This document shows positions 1-11,070 of a stretch of DNA of 64,000 bases, piece after piece. Numbering within the stretch: the first letter of the stretch is position 1; each line of letters starts with the position of its first letter. The position numbers and the translations under genes are program-made. Origin of the DNA: Adiantum capillus-veneris (taxonomy: Eukaryota > Streptophyta > Polypodiopsida > Polypodiales > Pteridaceae); NCBI GenBank assembly GCA_014529385.2, contig CM043959.1:12836809-12900808 (forward strand). Direction: 5' to 3'. The notes beneath the pieces are model-generated. The model saw nothing but the letters and a program-made list of their open reading frames with translations. It did not search any database and had not been told where the DNA came from.

Positions 1-14
1 GGAAAATTTTTGGC

Positions 15-2866
15 TACTCTAATTCTGTAGCAGGTAAAGCATATAAAAGGACTGGAGAGTCAGGTACAAACTCAAAGAAATTGAGAATGACCTGATTCTC
101 TTGCTGCATCATCTTCCTAGTAATCCTTACAAGTTGGAAGACATTTTTGAGAACAGTTACCTGAGCTCCTATCGACATCTGCCTGATCCTCAATTATAGC
201 TTGCACTCTATGGTCTAAGATTCCCCTTGCACTCTGCATTTGAATCAAAAGTTATTTGAGCTGAGTTCTAATCTCGTTCATACATTTGTATGTAGGCCAA
301 TTGCCTAACAATAGATCAAGTTCCAGACCCAAAGATTTCAAATCAACTATTGAATTCCTTTACAAAAATGGATTAACAGCCTTATCATTTGTTGTTAGTG
401 TCTATTCAGGGACTCTATCTAGTAGTTGAATACTGCTGGGATGAGGGGGTAAATGAAAAGCTTCTTGATCATGGAAACTTGCTGATTTCCAGTTATGTAC
501 CATTTGCCTAACACCAACCTAGAGCATCTGGAAGCATTCTAAATCATAGAAAATAGTTTTGTCTTCCAAAAACCTCCTTATGATGGGTGCTTCTTGATGC
601 CTTAATCTTTTATTGAGTGTAATCAGCTGTAGAGAATTCTAATCAGTGGTTTTAGACTCAAATGGGTAGACTATAGATTTAGCTTTATCTCTGCTTGGTT
701 AGTGCTGTTTGATGCTGTAGTTCCTGTTGGTCCCCAAAAGGAGTGTTTTGCTGGGTTCCATTAGTATTATGATGGGCAGTAGTTTGTCTAATTTAATCTT
801 GAGAAGCACCATTATTGTCTTTATCAGTGCCATTGCCCCCAGCCGGAGCCAAACCTCCAACTCTCGAGCCTGATGGTGGGGAGGGGGAGTATCATCATCA
901 TGGTCATCATGTTTATTTGGATTGTCCCCTGTATCTTCCTCCTCCTCCTCTTCGTTAGAATCTTCTTTAAAATTATTCTAAGTATTGATATAATCAGTTA
1001 TGGCTTGATTCACCAGTGCTGCGTTTTAATCATTTACTTTGTCCTACAAATCACTCTGAACGGAGTCAATCACTGCTTGAAGATCTTTAAGATTCAGTGT
1101 AACACGACCCTCAAGATTGATTATATCAGTAATATGTTGGTAAATATACTTCTCCAGTACAGACTGCTTTAGCAAAGTGTGCGTTTTGAGTAGCTCTTTA
1201 TAATTGGATGGCTTCATGCTTAGCAGGTTTTGAAATCTGTCAGTATCAGTATGGGCTTTTTTATTTGCTTCAAAAATCAGTTGTTTTTCATATTCCAACC
1301 TAAGAAGCTTGGTCTCCAAAGCAGTAATGGTTCGAGCTATCTGGGCTTCTTCAATTCGATGGCAAAGAGCTTCCTCAACAAGTTTCCTCTGAGCTTGCCG
1401 AGTCTCAGCTTTAACTGTGGCTAGTTTTGCTTTGAGGTTTTCTAATTCAATGTTGGACATTGATGCTTCCATCATTTGTCTGAGGGAGTGTAAAGTATTC
1501 CAAGATGTTTGAATAGCAGTAGAGAATCCATCCAAAATAGTGGCTATATCAGAATTGTATGGTTCATAAACTAGCCCAGGAGTCGGCTATGGAAGGGTTG
1601 TTCTATCTGGTTTTTGCAGTACCATCCTACCCTTTACTACTAGTAAAGCTGACTCACTACTTTGGTGACTTGTAGGAATAGTATATACTTAATCCTTTTC
1701 TTTTTCAGTCTTCTCTATTGGCATTGACCGCTCATTAGGCTGGGCTTTTGGAGGCACAGTGGAAGATGTTAGTTTGCCAATTTTTTTGTGCAAATCCTTC
1801 AGTACCTCAGAGATTTTAGCCAAACTAGTCCTAGGTTTTTTTGGGGATATTGGTCTCAGTAGCTTCACCAATTCTTTTCTGACCCACAACTACCAATTGT
1901 TCGCTGGCCTAGATGTGTATCTTGGTCTTGTTCTTCCTCATCAGAAGATACTGTAACCTTTTTTAGCGGTGCACCAGGTGATGTTGCCTAGGCTTGTTTG
2001 ACTTTCTGATGAGGATTTGGACCTTGAGCCCAGTAGAGAAATTGCCAAACATACCAAGCTTTGAACAAATTTTGTGATTTTAGCTTGGCAATTTGTTGCA
2101 ATACACTGATAGCCAAAAATTTACTGAGATTGATAGGAGCATGAGGGTGCAGTATCTTTGCTAGTAGCATGGTAAAGAGCTTTTCAAAGACGTAGGTGGG
2201 ATTGTTCTTCAGACTGATGGCTTCAATAATAAACCGATATACTGAAGGGCATTCCAATGGTGCTACTGGAACCCTTTGGCCACCAGCTTTCCTCTTCTTT
2301 CTGACATGGTCATCTTCCTTCAATACCATATTGACCTGCTCCGATGTAGCTGGATTGGGTTTCTTCTCATGAGGTAGTTGGAAAGCATAAGAGATTTCAC
2401 CAGTTATGACTTGTAATTGGACTCCATTGACTGTAGCAGTACCATGTTCAGCATCAAATGTATCTAACACGTGATTAATGATTTCTGCATCAAAATTGAG
2501 TTTTGTGACCTCAACCACTACCTGCAAATCCCAAAGCTCTACGAGCTTTACTGCTTGGTCTATGAATATATATATTTCTGAATCTTATTGTATTGAATGA
2601 AAGGTATAGCTTTTGTGATAGTATTGATCACTACTGTAGCTTCATCCATTTGCTTTTGCATCCTTTTTGACATCTTTCGTCTTCCCATACATTGTGTCTA
2701 CACAGAACGTGGTGGAGAGGAAGAAGAATCCCTTGTATTCTTGAAGTCATAGCATGGTGTGTCAGGTAAAGCAGGATGAGGTGTTGCAGAAGACGAAAAC
2801 GAGGTTGCAAGTGGTACTGTGGGAGTCCCGAAGCTTGGCCATGGCGAATGTGCAACATCAAAAAGT
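15..2866 (-). pseudogene. Gypsy-A post-integrase accessory ORF (about 900+ codons, broken)
   Basis: Downstream of the integrase is a long decayed coding stretch. It starts near 2866 with a Ser/Pro/Thr-rich segment, shifts frame near 2590, and continues (2527-1988) as a 179-residue globular-looking segment containing A-T-V-N-G-V-Q-L-Q-V-I-T and a later hydrophobic helical part (residues 110-170). A charged, helical, coiled-coil-like segment follows (1535-1044: long runs of E, K, L, A, Q with heptad-like spacing). Readable peptide continues in changing frames to a stop near 14-16. I recognise no enzyme motif. The position, after IN and before the 3' LTR, is where Athila/Tat-like gypsy elements keep extra or envelope-like ORFs, but I see no signal peptide or clear membrane span. 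Gypsy-B has an ORF of the same plan at 37330-42966. Confidence 0.6.
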
Positions 2867-3084
2867 CATCACGCAAGATACTTGTGCATAAAAACGCTTA
2901 CACCTCTCTTTGTTATACGGGTCCGTGCCATAAAAGCTCCACTACTTTCCATTTTTGGGTTTATGTGCACCGGATTTGACGTGGCACACATGCATTGATC
3001 ACTTCCGCCAGATGTTTCTGACATAAGCCCCTTACTAATTTGATCATTGATTCCCTTTTGACTGTTACGTAAGATTGACTTGGG

Positions 3085-4537
3085 TTATGTTTGGTCTTGA
3101 ACATCTACTGGCTCTAGAAGTGATGCTATTATTGGCTTGAAATGAAAAAGATTCAGAGACTGCTTCTGGTTCATATTGGTATATTGGTACCGATGTCTCA
3201 GAAGGACCAGTACCATCATTCTTTGATACCCCTTCACTGTGTTAGAATAGTAACGCTTAATTTTGGCTCCATTATACACTCCAAGCAATAATAATCCAGA
3301 CAGACCTCATAGTCTGACCGTACCATTGGAGAACACCCAGTCTACTTCATATGGCCCAGACTAGGCTATCTTGAGATTTGGTTTTTTTCGATCCCAATTT
3401 AGACTGTTAAAGTAGAACCAAATCTCCTCTTTAAAATTCTCTGACTTTGATTCTACTGTCATGCCAGTGCTTCCTTTGCTACTGCTCTTGAACCACCTCT
3501 TGTTCTAGCATTGCCCGTTGCCTTAACTCATCCAATTGTAGCAATTCTTCCAATCTTTGCTGAAGATTGTGATTGAAGTCCATGCCATGCTCCACTGCCA
3601 ATCAGATACTGGGAATAATAAACTCCATTGGCATGACTTCTTCTGTTCCATATACCATTCAAAATGATGTCATTTCAATGGTAACCTTATAATCTATTTG
3701 GTATGCCCCTAAAGCAGTTTGAAGTTTAGCATCCCACTAGTGTGGCTCCTTCTGAACTATCTTTGTTAGAATATTCTTATTTATTACTGCTCTCTGCTTG
3801 ACCATTGCATTGAGGATAATATGGAGTGGATTTTCTATGTTTGACTGAAAGCATGTCCATCAATATTTCCATAGTATCGTTAATGAAATGTGTACCCTGG
3901 TCATATACAATTTCGATAGGGCAGCCATACTGACATATGATATTTTCAAAAATGAAAACATCAGTAGATTTAGGAGTATTACTTGAAAGAGCCTTGGACT
4001 CCACCCATTTGCTAACATAACAGGTAGCCAATTAAAATGTATCGATTCTTTCTAGGAGTGACTTTCTTAAATGGCCCCATAAAATCTAGCCCCCATTTCA
4101 TAAATACCCCCAAAGGTTGTACTGGTGGAGTGAGAGGAGTCATATATGCTACTGTAGATCTGCCCATACTCTGCTATGCATCACAAGTTTTTCAAAATGC
4201 CCTGACACCAGCTATCATAGTTTCCTACCATAGTCCAATATCTTCTTATAAGTGATGTCAATAGAAAAATGGCCTCCTGAATCACCACTATGGGCTTCAG
4301 TAAAATGACCTGCATTTTGCCATGCATTGGTACACATCTTTGGAGAACACCATCCACACCCAACCTATACAATAAACCCCCAATAAGAGTAATTTTCAAG
4401 CTTTTGACAATCAATGCCTTTTTCTGATTCTGAGACCAAGTGTCTGGGAATCCCCCTTTCTGAAGAAAACCATATACTTCTTGCCATTCTAGGTCTGGAT
4501 TTTCTTCACCTGAAGCTTGGAATAACTCAGCATCCAC
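3085..4537 (-). pseudogene. Gypsy-A integrase (degenerate)
   Basis: Minus-strand pieces from 4537 downward give the zinc-binding/N-terminal region (4537-4181, containing the G-G-L-L-Y-R-L-G-V-D-G motif that precedes gypsy HHCC domains). The catalytic core is at 4031-3777, with the second catalytic Asp in V-Y-D-Q-G-T-H-F and the third acidic residue in N-G-Q-A-E-S. A C-terminal GPY/F-like module follows, with G-P-Y-E-V-D-W-V-F-S-N-G-T-V-R-L near 3300-3350 and V-Y-N-G-A-K-I-K-R-Y-Y just below. Frames change repeatedly, so no active enzyme is encoded. The role in the family is insertion of cDNA into nuclear DNA. Confidence 0.85.
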
Positions 4538-4636
4538 TGGCTCATTTCTTAGGGATATCTTTGAATAACCTTCAGTCCTTCTGGAAAAAAAGTTAACGCC
4601 ATAATGTGCCTTACTGGGTTTGTGGAAAATGCGAAA

Positions 4637-4924
4637 TTATAATTCCAACAGGAACATCATCCAGTGAATCAGTCTACCCTGAATAATGACTTTGTTGATA
4701 AAAAACAATGATGCCTGATGATCCACATAAAAAGGAAATAGTTTTCCCAGTAGATAGTGCCTAAACTTAGTTTCACTAAACACCATTCCCAATGCTTCTC
4801 TGTCCGTAGTGGTGTATCCTTGTTCATCAATACTGAACCTACGACTAGCAAAGTAAACTGGGCAATTGGTCTTTCCATCAAGATGGCCCAGTATAGCTCC
4901 CATTTCTAGTCCTGAAGCATCCAC
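4637..4924 (-). pseudogene. Gypsy-A RNase H domain
   Basis: A 95-residue open piece starts M-D-A-S-G-L-E-M-G-A-I-L, the first catalytic Asp region of retroelement RNase H. It continues with Y-T-T-T-D-R-E-A-L-G-M and F-Y-V-D-H-Q-A-S-L, the family's conserved T-E/D-R-E-x-L and D-H-x-x-L motifs. It lies directly downstream of RT on the same strand, as in Ty3/gypsy polyproteins. The C-terminal part continues in other frames toward the integrase. Confidence 0.85.
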
Positions 4925-4957
4925 ATGGACATGAAAAATAACATCCTAGTTTGGGTG

Positions 4958-5830
4958 TCAAAGGACTAGTTTGCTGATAATCGCATTTTTCAGACATTTG
5001 AAACTTTCCTCACACTCAATGGTCCAGATAAACTTATTGATTTTCTTAGTGAGCTCATGTAAAGGAAGGGCTTTGGTTACAAACATATGAATGAACATTC
5101 TATAGAAGTTGATGTAGCCCAATAATGAACTTAATTCAGACACAATTTTGGGTGCCTTAGCTTGTTGGACACATTTCACCTTATCACTAGCCATCTCAAT
5201 ACCATTCAGGGACACAATATGTCCTACAAGCTGAACTTTCAAGACCATGAAGATTGACTTGAATGGATTCAAACACATTCTTTTTTCCTTGCACCTTTCA
5301 AAGACCATTTCTAGGAATAATAAATGCATCTCTTCCTTAGAAAAGACTGTAAAATCATCCATTAATATGGCTAGAAACTTGTATAGCAATTCACTAAATA
5401 TTTCCATCATACAACGTTGAAATGTTGCTGGAGCATTGCACAGACCAAGTGGCATTACTAGATACATAAATGCTCCCCATTCAGTGATAAATGTAGTCTT
5501 CGCTCTATCTTCAAGTGCTATCTTCAATTGGTTATAGCCAATGTATCCATCCATAAAGCTGAACATTTCATGGCCTGTGATTTCATCCAAAAGCAAATAT
5601 GTGAATGGATCTTTAATAATCTGGGCATTCAATTTTTAATAGTCTACACAGACCCTCAACTTCCCATTCTTCTCTGAAACCACCACTATAAAAAATAACC
5701 AGTCTCACTGCTGTCCACTCCAATAATGAATCTTGCTTTAAGCAAATTGTCTATCTCCTCCTTGACTTTCTTAGCATAATTAGGATTTATTTTGTACCGC
5801 TGCAACCATACTGGTCTGGCATTTGGATTC
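4958..5830 (-). pseudogene. Gypsy-A reverse transcriptase
   Basis: The longest open piece, 5632-4958 (224 residues), contains F-S-F-M-D-G-Y-x-G-Y-N-Q, P-L-G-L-C-N-A-P-A-T-F-Q, the polymerase box (A-I-L-M-D-D-F-T-V-F-S) and L-V-G-H-I-V-S, all in the order of Ty3/gypsy RT. The box reads L-M-D-D where Y/F-x-D-D is usual. The N-terminal finger region is readable between 5640 and 5830 (K-V-K-E-E-I-D-N-L-L-K-A-R-F-I) but crossed by stops. In an active element this enzyme copies the genomic RNA into cDNA; here it is inactivated. Confidence 0.9.
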
Positions 5831-6489
5831 AAATGGTATTGGATGCTGACAAACCTCTGGTTCTACACTTTTTAGATTAGTGTGTTCCAAGTGAACACAT
5901 CTTTATTCTTCTAGAAAAGAGCCTTTGCTTTCTCCTTCACCTCTGAGTTTAGGTGTTTGTTGATTTTGATCATTCGTGGTTTGTTTTTTAAATCAAGGTT
6001 CCATTCTTCTACCTCCTGGTCATCTAGAAGTAACCAGTTTGGACCACCTCCCTTCTATTTGGCTAATGACTCTGCTTCCTTTTCAGTTCGAATTCCAACT
6101 GCATAATCTTTGAATGGTTTTCCTAATTCCAAAGGCACCTTGGAATTTAGTACCTTCAACTCCCATCTCAGTGCCTTCTTGACTAGTGTCTGCCATTGAA
6201 TTGAAATCAAATTTTTCCGATTCAGATTTAGACTGGTTCATTGGCCGACCATCTAACTGGAATGTCCTTTCTCCAGGATGCAATTCAGTGAACTAGTCTA
6301 GGAACTTTCTCTTCTATTTTTCATCTTGCGTCTTATCCATTAATACTTCATTCAGATCAATCTCTGCTAATGAAAATATATTCATTATTGCAAGCATTCT
6401 CTCTATCTTCCTAGCACTGTACTTCTTGCATAATTCTTCAAGTCTTAAGGTTTTTTTTGCTTCTAAAATTATTAGCTCGGATTTGAATC

Positions 6490-6790
6490 TGCCTACTAGC
6501 TCCTTAAATAGCGATCACTTGATGTGCATAATCATGAATGACTCTCGTAGTTCTGAGCCAGGGTCATCCCAGTAGAAGTCCATATGCTCCTTGGCACAAG
6601 AAAGCTGGTTTTCAATTTTTCCTTACCCACATGTATTTGCATGTTTTTGATCAAACTAGCAGCTTGTCCTACCCTATGGTCTGCCATTCTCACTTTGAAT
6701 GGTGTTGGACTTAAATCAACGATGGCCACGGAGATGTTCCCCCAGTATGTTGACTCCGATACCTCCATCCAGAATAACACCATATAAAGG
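6490..6790 (-). pseudogene. Gypsy-A retropepsin (aspartic protease) region
   Basis: Two overlapping frames together show a plant gypsy protease: a catalytic-loop remnant (L-D-G-G-I-G-V-N-I-L) near 6770, the middle segment P-x-P-F-K-V-R-M-A-D-H-R near 6690, an I-H-V-G flap-side strand, and the C-terminal L-L-L-G-(stop)-P-W-L-R helix motif near 6570. The motifs sit in different frames, so at least two frameshifts and a stop inactivate it. It lies between gag and RT, as expected. Confidence 0.7.
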
Positions 6791-7290
6791 TTCCCATTGT
6801 TTCCTTAACTTACAATCAACCTGAATGACATGTAATTCATCATCTCTTACCGCTAAGAGGTCTATTGCCCTTGCCTCGACTTCAACTTTCCTTTTCTATC
6901 TGATGAACTTTGCAGCTTCTGGTAAAGTTTGTGTGATATCATCCAACTCCACTGTCAACTTCTGGATGCATTCACAGACCTTGACATAGATCTTATCTCT
7001 CTCCTACCAAGAACTATTCTCAGAACTAGAGGATTTGTGACTATCCGCACAGTTCCATTCAGCTCCTTTCCCTCAGCTGGTCACTTGCTAGCACTGAGAT
7101 AGACACTGATCCTTCACCAGCTCAGTTGCTTCAGTCTTGGCCAAGTCTGGTTTGACTTGCCTGACTTCTTCCACTTATTGACATTGGGATAAGCACTAAT
7201 CCTTCACTAATTCAGTTGCATCAATTCGGTGAAGTCTGATCTGACTTGCCTGACTTCTTCCGCCAGACCTTGTACCGCAACAATCATAGA

Positions 7291-9094
7291 TTATTCAATT
7301 CTAGATGCTGAGTGATTTGTCTGTCCCTTCTTAGAAGATTGGGTTGGGATCTTCTGAATGGTGCGAGCCTCAAAACACTCTCGTTGTTCTGGTAGCATTT
7401 TAGTCAGACTCTCTGTAATCTTGGCTGCCAGCTCTCGCTGCTCTTGCCACTCATCCACTACCTTGGCCTGCCCTTGGCCTTCCAAACCTCTCTCTATTGT
7501 TTCCACGTCTTGGCCTCAACAGCTACTTGCTGCAGGAGCCCCTCTAGAATTTCTTCAATGATTACATCTTTGCTTCTAGTAACTACCCAAACCTGCACTG
7601 GTTCTGGTGCCTTCACATTAGGTACCTCAATTTAGACTGCATCCGAGCATTGAGTAGGAAAATGTCCATACTTTTCACAATTGTAGCAGTCAAAACTTTT
7701 GCGTTGAAAATTTCCATACCGTCTACCTCGACCACCACTGGTGCCTAGATTTTTTGCTTTGGACTCACTGGCTCCGTCCATTTTTACTGAATCTGTGTTG
7801 GTGCTATCAAGGATAGATCTTTGCCTTTCTTAAAATGATAAATCCAAATGGCACAGTTATTCTAGAGATTGCCCATAAGCCTTACAATAAGTGCATAGAC
7901 GTGACCTCTAGAATTGCATTTGGAGCAGCAGGTTTCCATCTTTCTAAACGGAAGGTCTAAGCTGGGTGATCTCAACAACCTGTCTAGACATTTCTTCAAT
8001 ATTATATGACCAAGATCATTTCTTTCCTTTACCCTTGCTTTTCTTATCTGAATCACTGTCAAATGTACTCCAGTTGTTACTGGAATCTGAATTCTCAGTG
8101 AATGAACCATTGCTACTCGATCTTCTCTTCTTGTGTTCTTTTTCGTTCTTGGCTTGTTGCTCGAATTTGAGGCCCTGTGCAACAAGTCATTGAATCTCTT
8201 TGTTGGTGCATGTACTTCTTGTTCTCTGAGTTTCTTACTACAAAAGCCATTCAAAAACCATGCTCTCATTCTCTTTTCAGAAGGAGGTTCTTGCAATTCT
8301 CTGGTCAACTCCTTGATTTTCTCCACATAGCTTATGGACATGCAATTTCCCTTGTTTAATCTCATCCAACCTACAAAGTATATCCTCATCCCATCTATTG
8401 TCTTATTGTCTCAATACTTCTGTCTGAAAGCTTTTAGTTATTTGTTGTATGACAACTTGGCAAGCTGGGTAATGGTAATATCACTTTTTGGTTGCCGCTT
8501 TCAATGTTTGGGGAAAATATTCCCCCCACTCATCCTCGTCAATGTGCTTCAGCTCAGCATATTGCTAAAAAGCTTGGATATGAACATCTGGATCATCTTT
8601 CGTACCTCCTTTAAAGATTGGAAATGAGATTTTCAATGAGGTATTGCCAGTAGCTTCTCTAGTACTTCTCGCTTTTGAAGTATGACGATGGTGTTTGGAT
8701 TGTGGTTTATGATAATGATCAATATCAACTTCCCAGTGACTATCTTTTTAAGTCTCAGACTCAGTACTAGTTGCAATATCTGTTACTAGCTTCTTCTCTA
8801 TTCTGCAATGAGTTCCCTTGGTGCCCTTACTTTTGGTGTACTTATTTGTGGACATAGACCCCTGAGACCTGGTTCAACGTTGCTCACGTTCAACTCGTCA
8901 TCACCAGGACTGGAGTGCTGAGAGTCCCTTGTCTCTTCAACAATACCCTACTCAAGAGGAGCATCAGTTTCATTTCCATGCTCCTGTTCTGTGTTAGAGC
9001 CTTGCTCCGATTCTTCAGGAACAATTTTGACCTGCTCTGCTTTGCCACGGAACTTGGTCGCTGGCTTTCGGCCACGTGTAACTTTGGGCGGCAT
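7291..9094 (-). pseudogene. Gypsy-A gag (capsid/nucleocapsid), broken
   Basis: The likely start is the ATG at 9094, giving M-P-P-K-V-T-R-G-R-K-P and then an acidic Glu/Ser-rich stretch with stops. The capsid-type core is readable at 8389-7950 (E-K-I-K-E-L-T-R-E-L, A-W-F-L-N-G-F). Two CCHC knuckles follow: a degenerate one near 7890-7850 (C-T-Y-C-K-A-Y-G with the His changed to Gln) and a good one near 7720-7675 (CYNCEKYGHFPTQC). A Gln/Glu-rich helical segment (7506-7291) precedes the protease. In the family this protein packages element RNA into cytoplasmic particles. Confidence 0.75.
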
Positions 9095-9880
9095 GACTAC
9101 AACTTAGAACACCAACGGGGAGAGAGTTTGCTGGTCAAAGAGCACTTTAGCTCTAGCCATCGTCATCGCCTACTGAAGAGCAAAAAATGCAGGCAAGTGC
9201 AATTGTTTGTGCACTCATAGAATAAGCCAGATGCGATTTATGAGATGAGATAGGGCTCATAGTAGCCAATTGAAGAGTATGTGCTATTGTTTGAGGGTTG
9301 TTGTATGCAGACAGCGGGTATCTTTAAGAAAGGAAAAGCTTTTTTGTCCCTATTCAAGAGCCGGCTCCCACAAAGGACACAAGTGAACGCGCGCGCGTGC
9401 ATACACACACTCACACACACACGCACACTAATCTCTCTTGCACACACATGCAAATTAAGTGTGATTAGGATATGATTGAAAGACTTACTTTTTCAATTGA
9501 GAGCTGGCAAAAATGAGCTTAAAAAATTAGCCAATTTAATCAAGCAATTAATCAAATTATGTTTTTTGAGGCAATTTGAGTATGGGTTATTGTGTTGGAA
9601 AGCTCGTGAAGAGTACTGCGCACACACATAAACCACAAAATCAAATGCACAATAGGATGAGAGCAATGCTAGCAAATGGACCGATAATAAACACAATAAA
9701 ATGAAAAAAATTGCATACACAACCAATGCAAGAGACTAATGCTAAATGCGAGCTCCTCCTCACCTAATCACCAAAGGGTAGTCGAGCATGCTCGTGCCCG
9801 AGTGGTGATTAGGGAATGGAATTATTTAGACACCAATGCAATAGAGATTAGTAAAGAGATAAGCCTGGGTACGAAATCGT
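9095..9880 (-). other. Gypsy-A 5' leader, non-coding
   Basis: This stretch between primer-binding site and gag start shows no readable protein. It contains a CA/GCGCGC-rich patch at 9385-9430. Confidence 0.5.
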
Positions 9881-9894
9881 CGGCTCTGATACCA
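9881..9894 (-). promoter_or_regulatory. Primer-binding site of Gypsy-A (tRNA-iMet type)
   Basis: The minus strand reads TGGTATCAGAGCCG, complementary to the 3' end of plant initiator tRNA-Met. It lies two bases from the TG that starts the putative 5' LTR at 9897, the normal place for priming minus-strand cDNA. Confidence 0.85.
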
Positions 9895-9896
9895 CT

Positions 9897-10549
9897 TGTT
9901 GGAATTGGGGAGTGGAAGCGTTCTCTACCCTAAGCGTCATTAGTGAGCTAGGCTATGGTGGATGAAGCCTTAAGCTCACTATGATGCTAGGGTTAGTGTT
10001 AAGAGAAGTGAAAATTAAGGTTAGACTATAGCTTAGGGAAAAAGCATAAAGGTAGAGTTATAGACACAATGATGATAGCTCAAAGTGCAATTAATTGATT
10101 AGAGAATAGCCTTTAATATATAGGCATATTGCTTTACAATCATTGGCTAGAGAGGTTTCATCTTCTTGGGTTATCATTTCATCATTTATCTTTTCGTAGG
10201 TGGCTAGAGGGCTTTCCCACACATGGTGCCACAAGTTGGGCTTACCCTAAGACACTTTGGTGTGTAATGCATCGTACATTGTCACTTGGAGGCTAGCTGC
10301 AACTCCAAGGTGGAACCTTTCAGAAATGAACATTCAATTTGTTCATTCAAGGTTTTGAAAAGTTTGTATCTAATCTATTTATTTTCTATTATGGGAGGCC
10401 ATATTCAGTTAGTCCACATAGCTTGCCTGCAAGCTGGTATAAGCACGAGCTGGTGATTGTAAGTGGTGAGGAAGTTATCGAGGAGCTTGGAGGGGATGGG
10501 AGGAGAACATCCATGGAAAAAGAACATGTAGGATTGGAGAGGTAGTTGA

Positions 10550-10587
<38 letters not shown>

Positions 10588-10644
10588 AGAGAGATGCCAA
10601 GAATGAGAGAAAGAAAGAGAGGCCAATACTTGCAGTTGCTGACA

Positions 10645-10709
<65 letters not shown>

Positions 10710-10782
10710 GGAGGGGGAGGGAGAGAAAGAAACGTGTTGAGAGTGAGAGCTGAAAGAAAGGGAGGTCAATACTGCTCGCAGT

Positions 10783-10824
<42 letters not shown>

Positions 10825-10914
10825 CTGGCTGGAGCAGGTCGAGGCTTGAGAGGACCACGACAACAATGGGCAACTATTACAAAGTAATCCACACTCTCTC
10901 TCTCTCTCTCTCTC

Positions 10915-10964
<50 letters not shown>

Positions 10965-11070
10965 TCGCTCTCTCCCTCTCTTTATTGTGCATCACGCAAT
11001 CAACAGGCTGCAAGGATAGGATGATCACCCTCAGGGACCTAGTAGGGCAAGCCACAACATTAATCCAACA
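9897..11070 (-). repeat. Putative 5' LTR of Gypsy-A (microsatellite-rich)
   Basis: The inner edge (TG at 9897) is well placed by the primer-binding site. The outer edge is inferred from TCCAACA at 11064-11070, the inverse complement of the terminal TGTTGGA; this gives 1,174 bp. A possible TATA element on the minus strand is CCTATATATT (10115-10124). The outer part holds (GT)n/(GA)n at 10551-10593, (CA)n at 10645-10709, (GA)n at 10786-10822, (CT)n at 10893-10915 and a 47-base C run at 10916-10962. The partner LTR is outside the window, so length and divergence are untested. Confidence 0.4.

Larger units (their letters stand above)
1..11070 (-). mobile_element. Ty3/gypsy LTR retrotransposon 'Gypsy-A' (partial, 3' end off window)
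   Basis: Reading the minus strand from high to low coordinates gives a TG-starting LTR (9897), a tRNA-iMet-type primer-binding site (9881-9894), gag with CCHC knuckles, a retropepsin, RT, RNase H, integrase and a long post-integrase ORF. PR-RT-RH-IN is the Ty3/gypsy order. Every ORF is interrupted by stops or frameshifts, so this is a dead copy. The 3' LTR is not in the window, so length (more than 11 kb) and target duplication cannot be given. The right boundary at 11070 rests only on inverted LTR ends (TGTTGGA ... TCCAACA) and is tentative. Confidence 0.85.

Noticed and set aside
15-2866. Calling the Gypsy-A accessory ORF a viral-type envelope gene
   Set aside because: No signal peptide, fusion-type hydrophobic segment or clear membrane anchor is visible; only its position resembles envelope-like ORFs.
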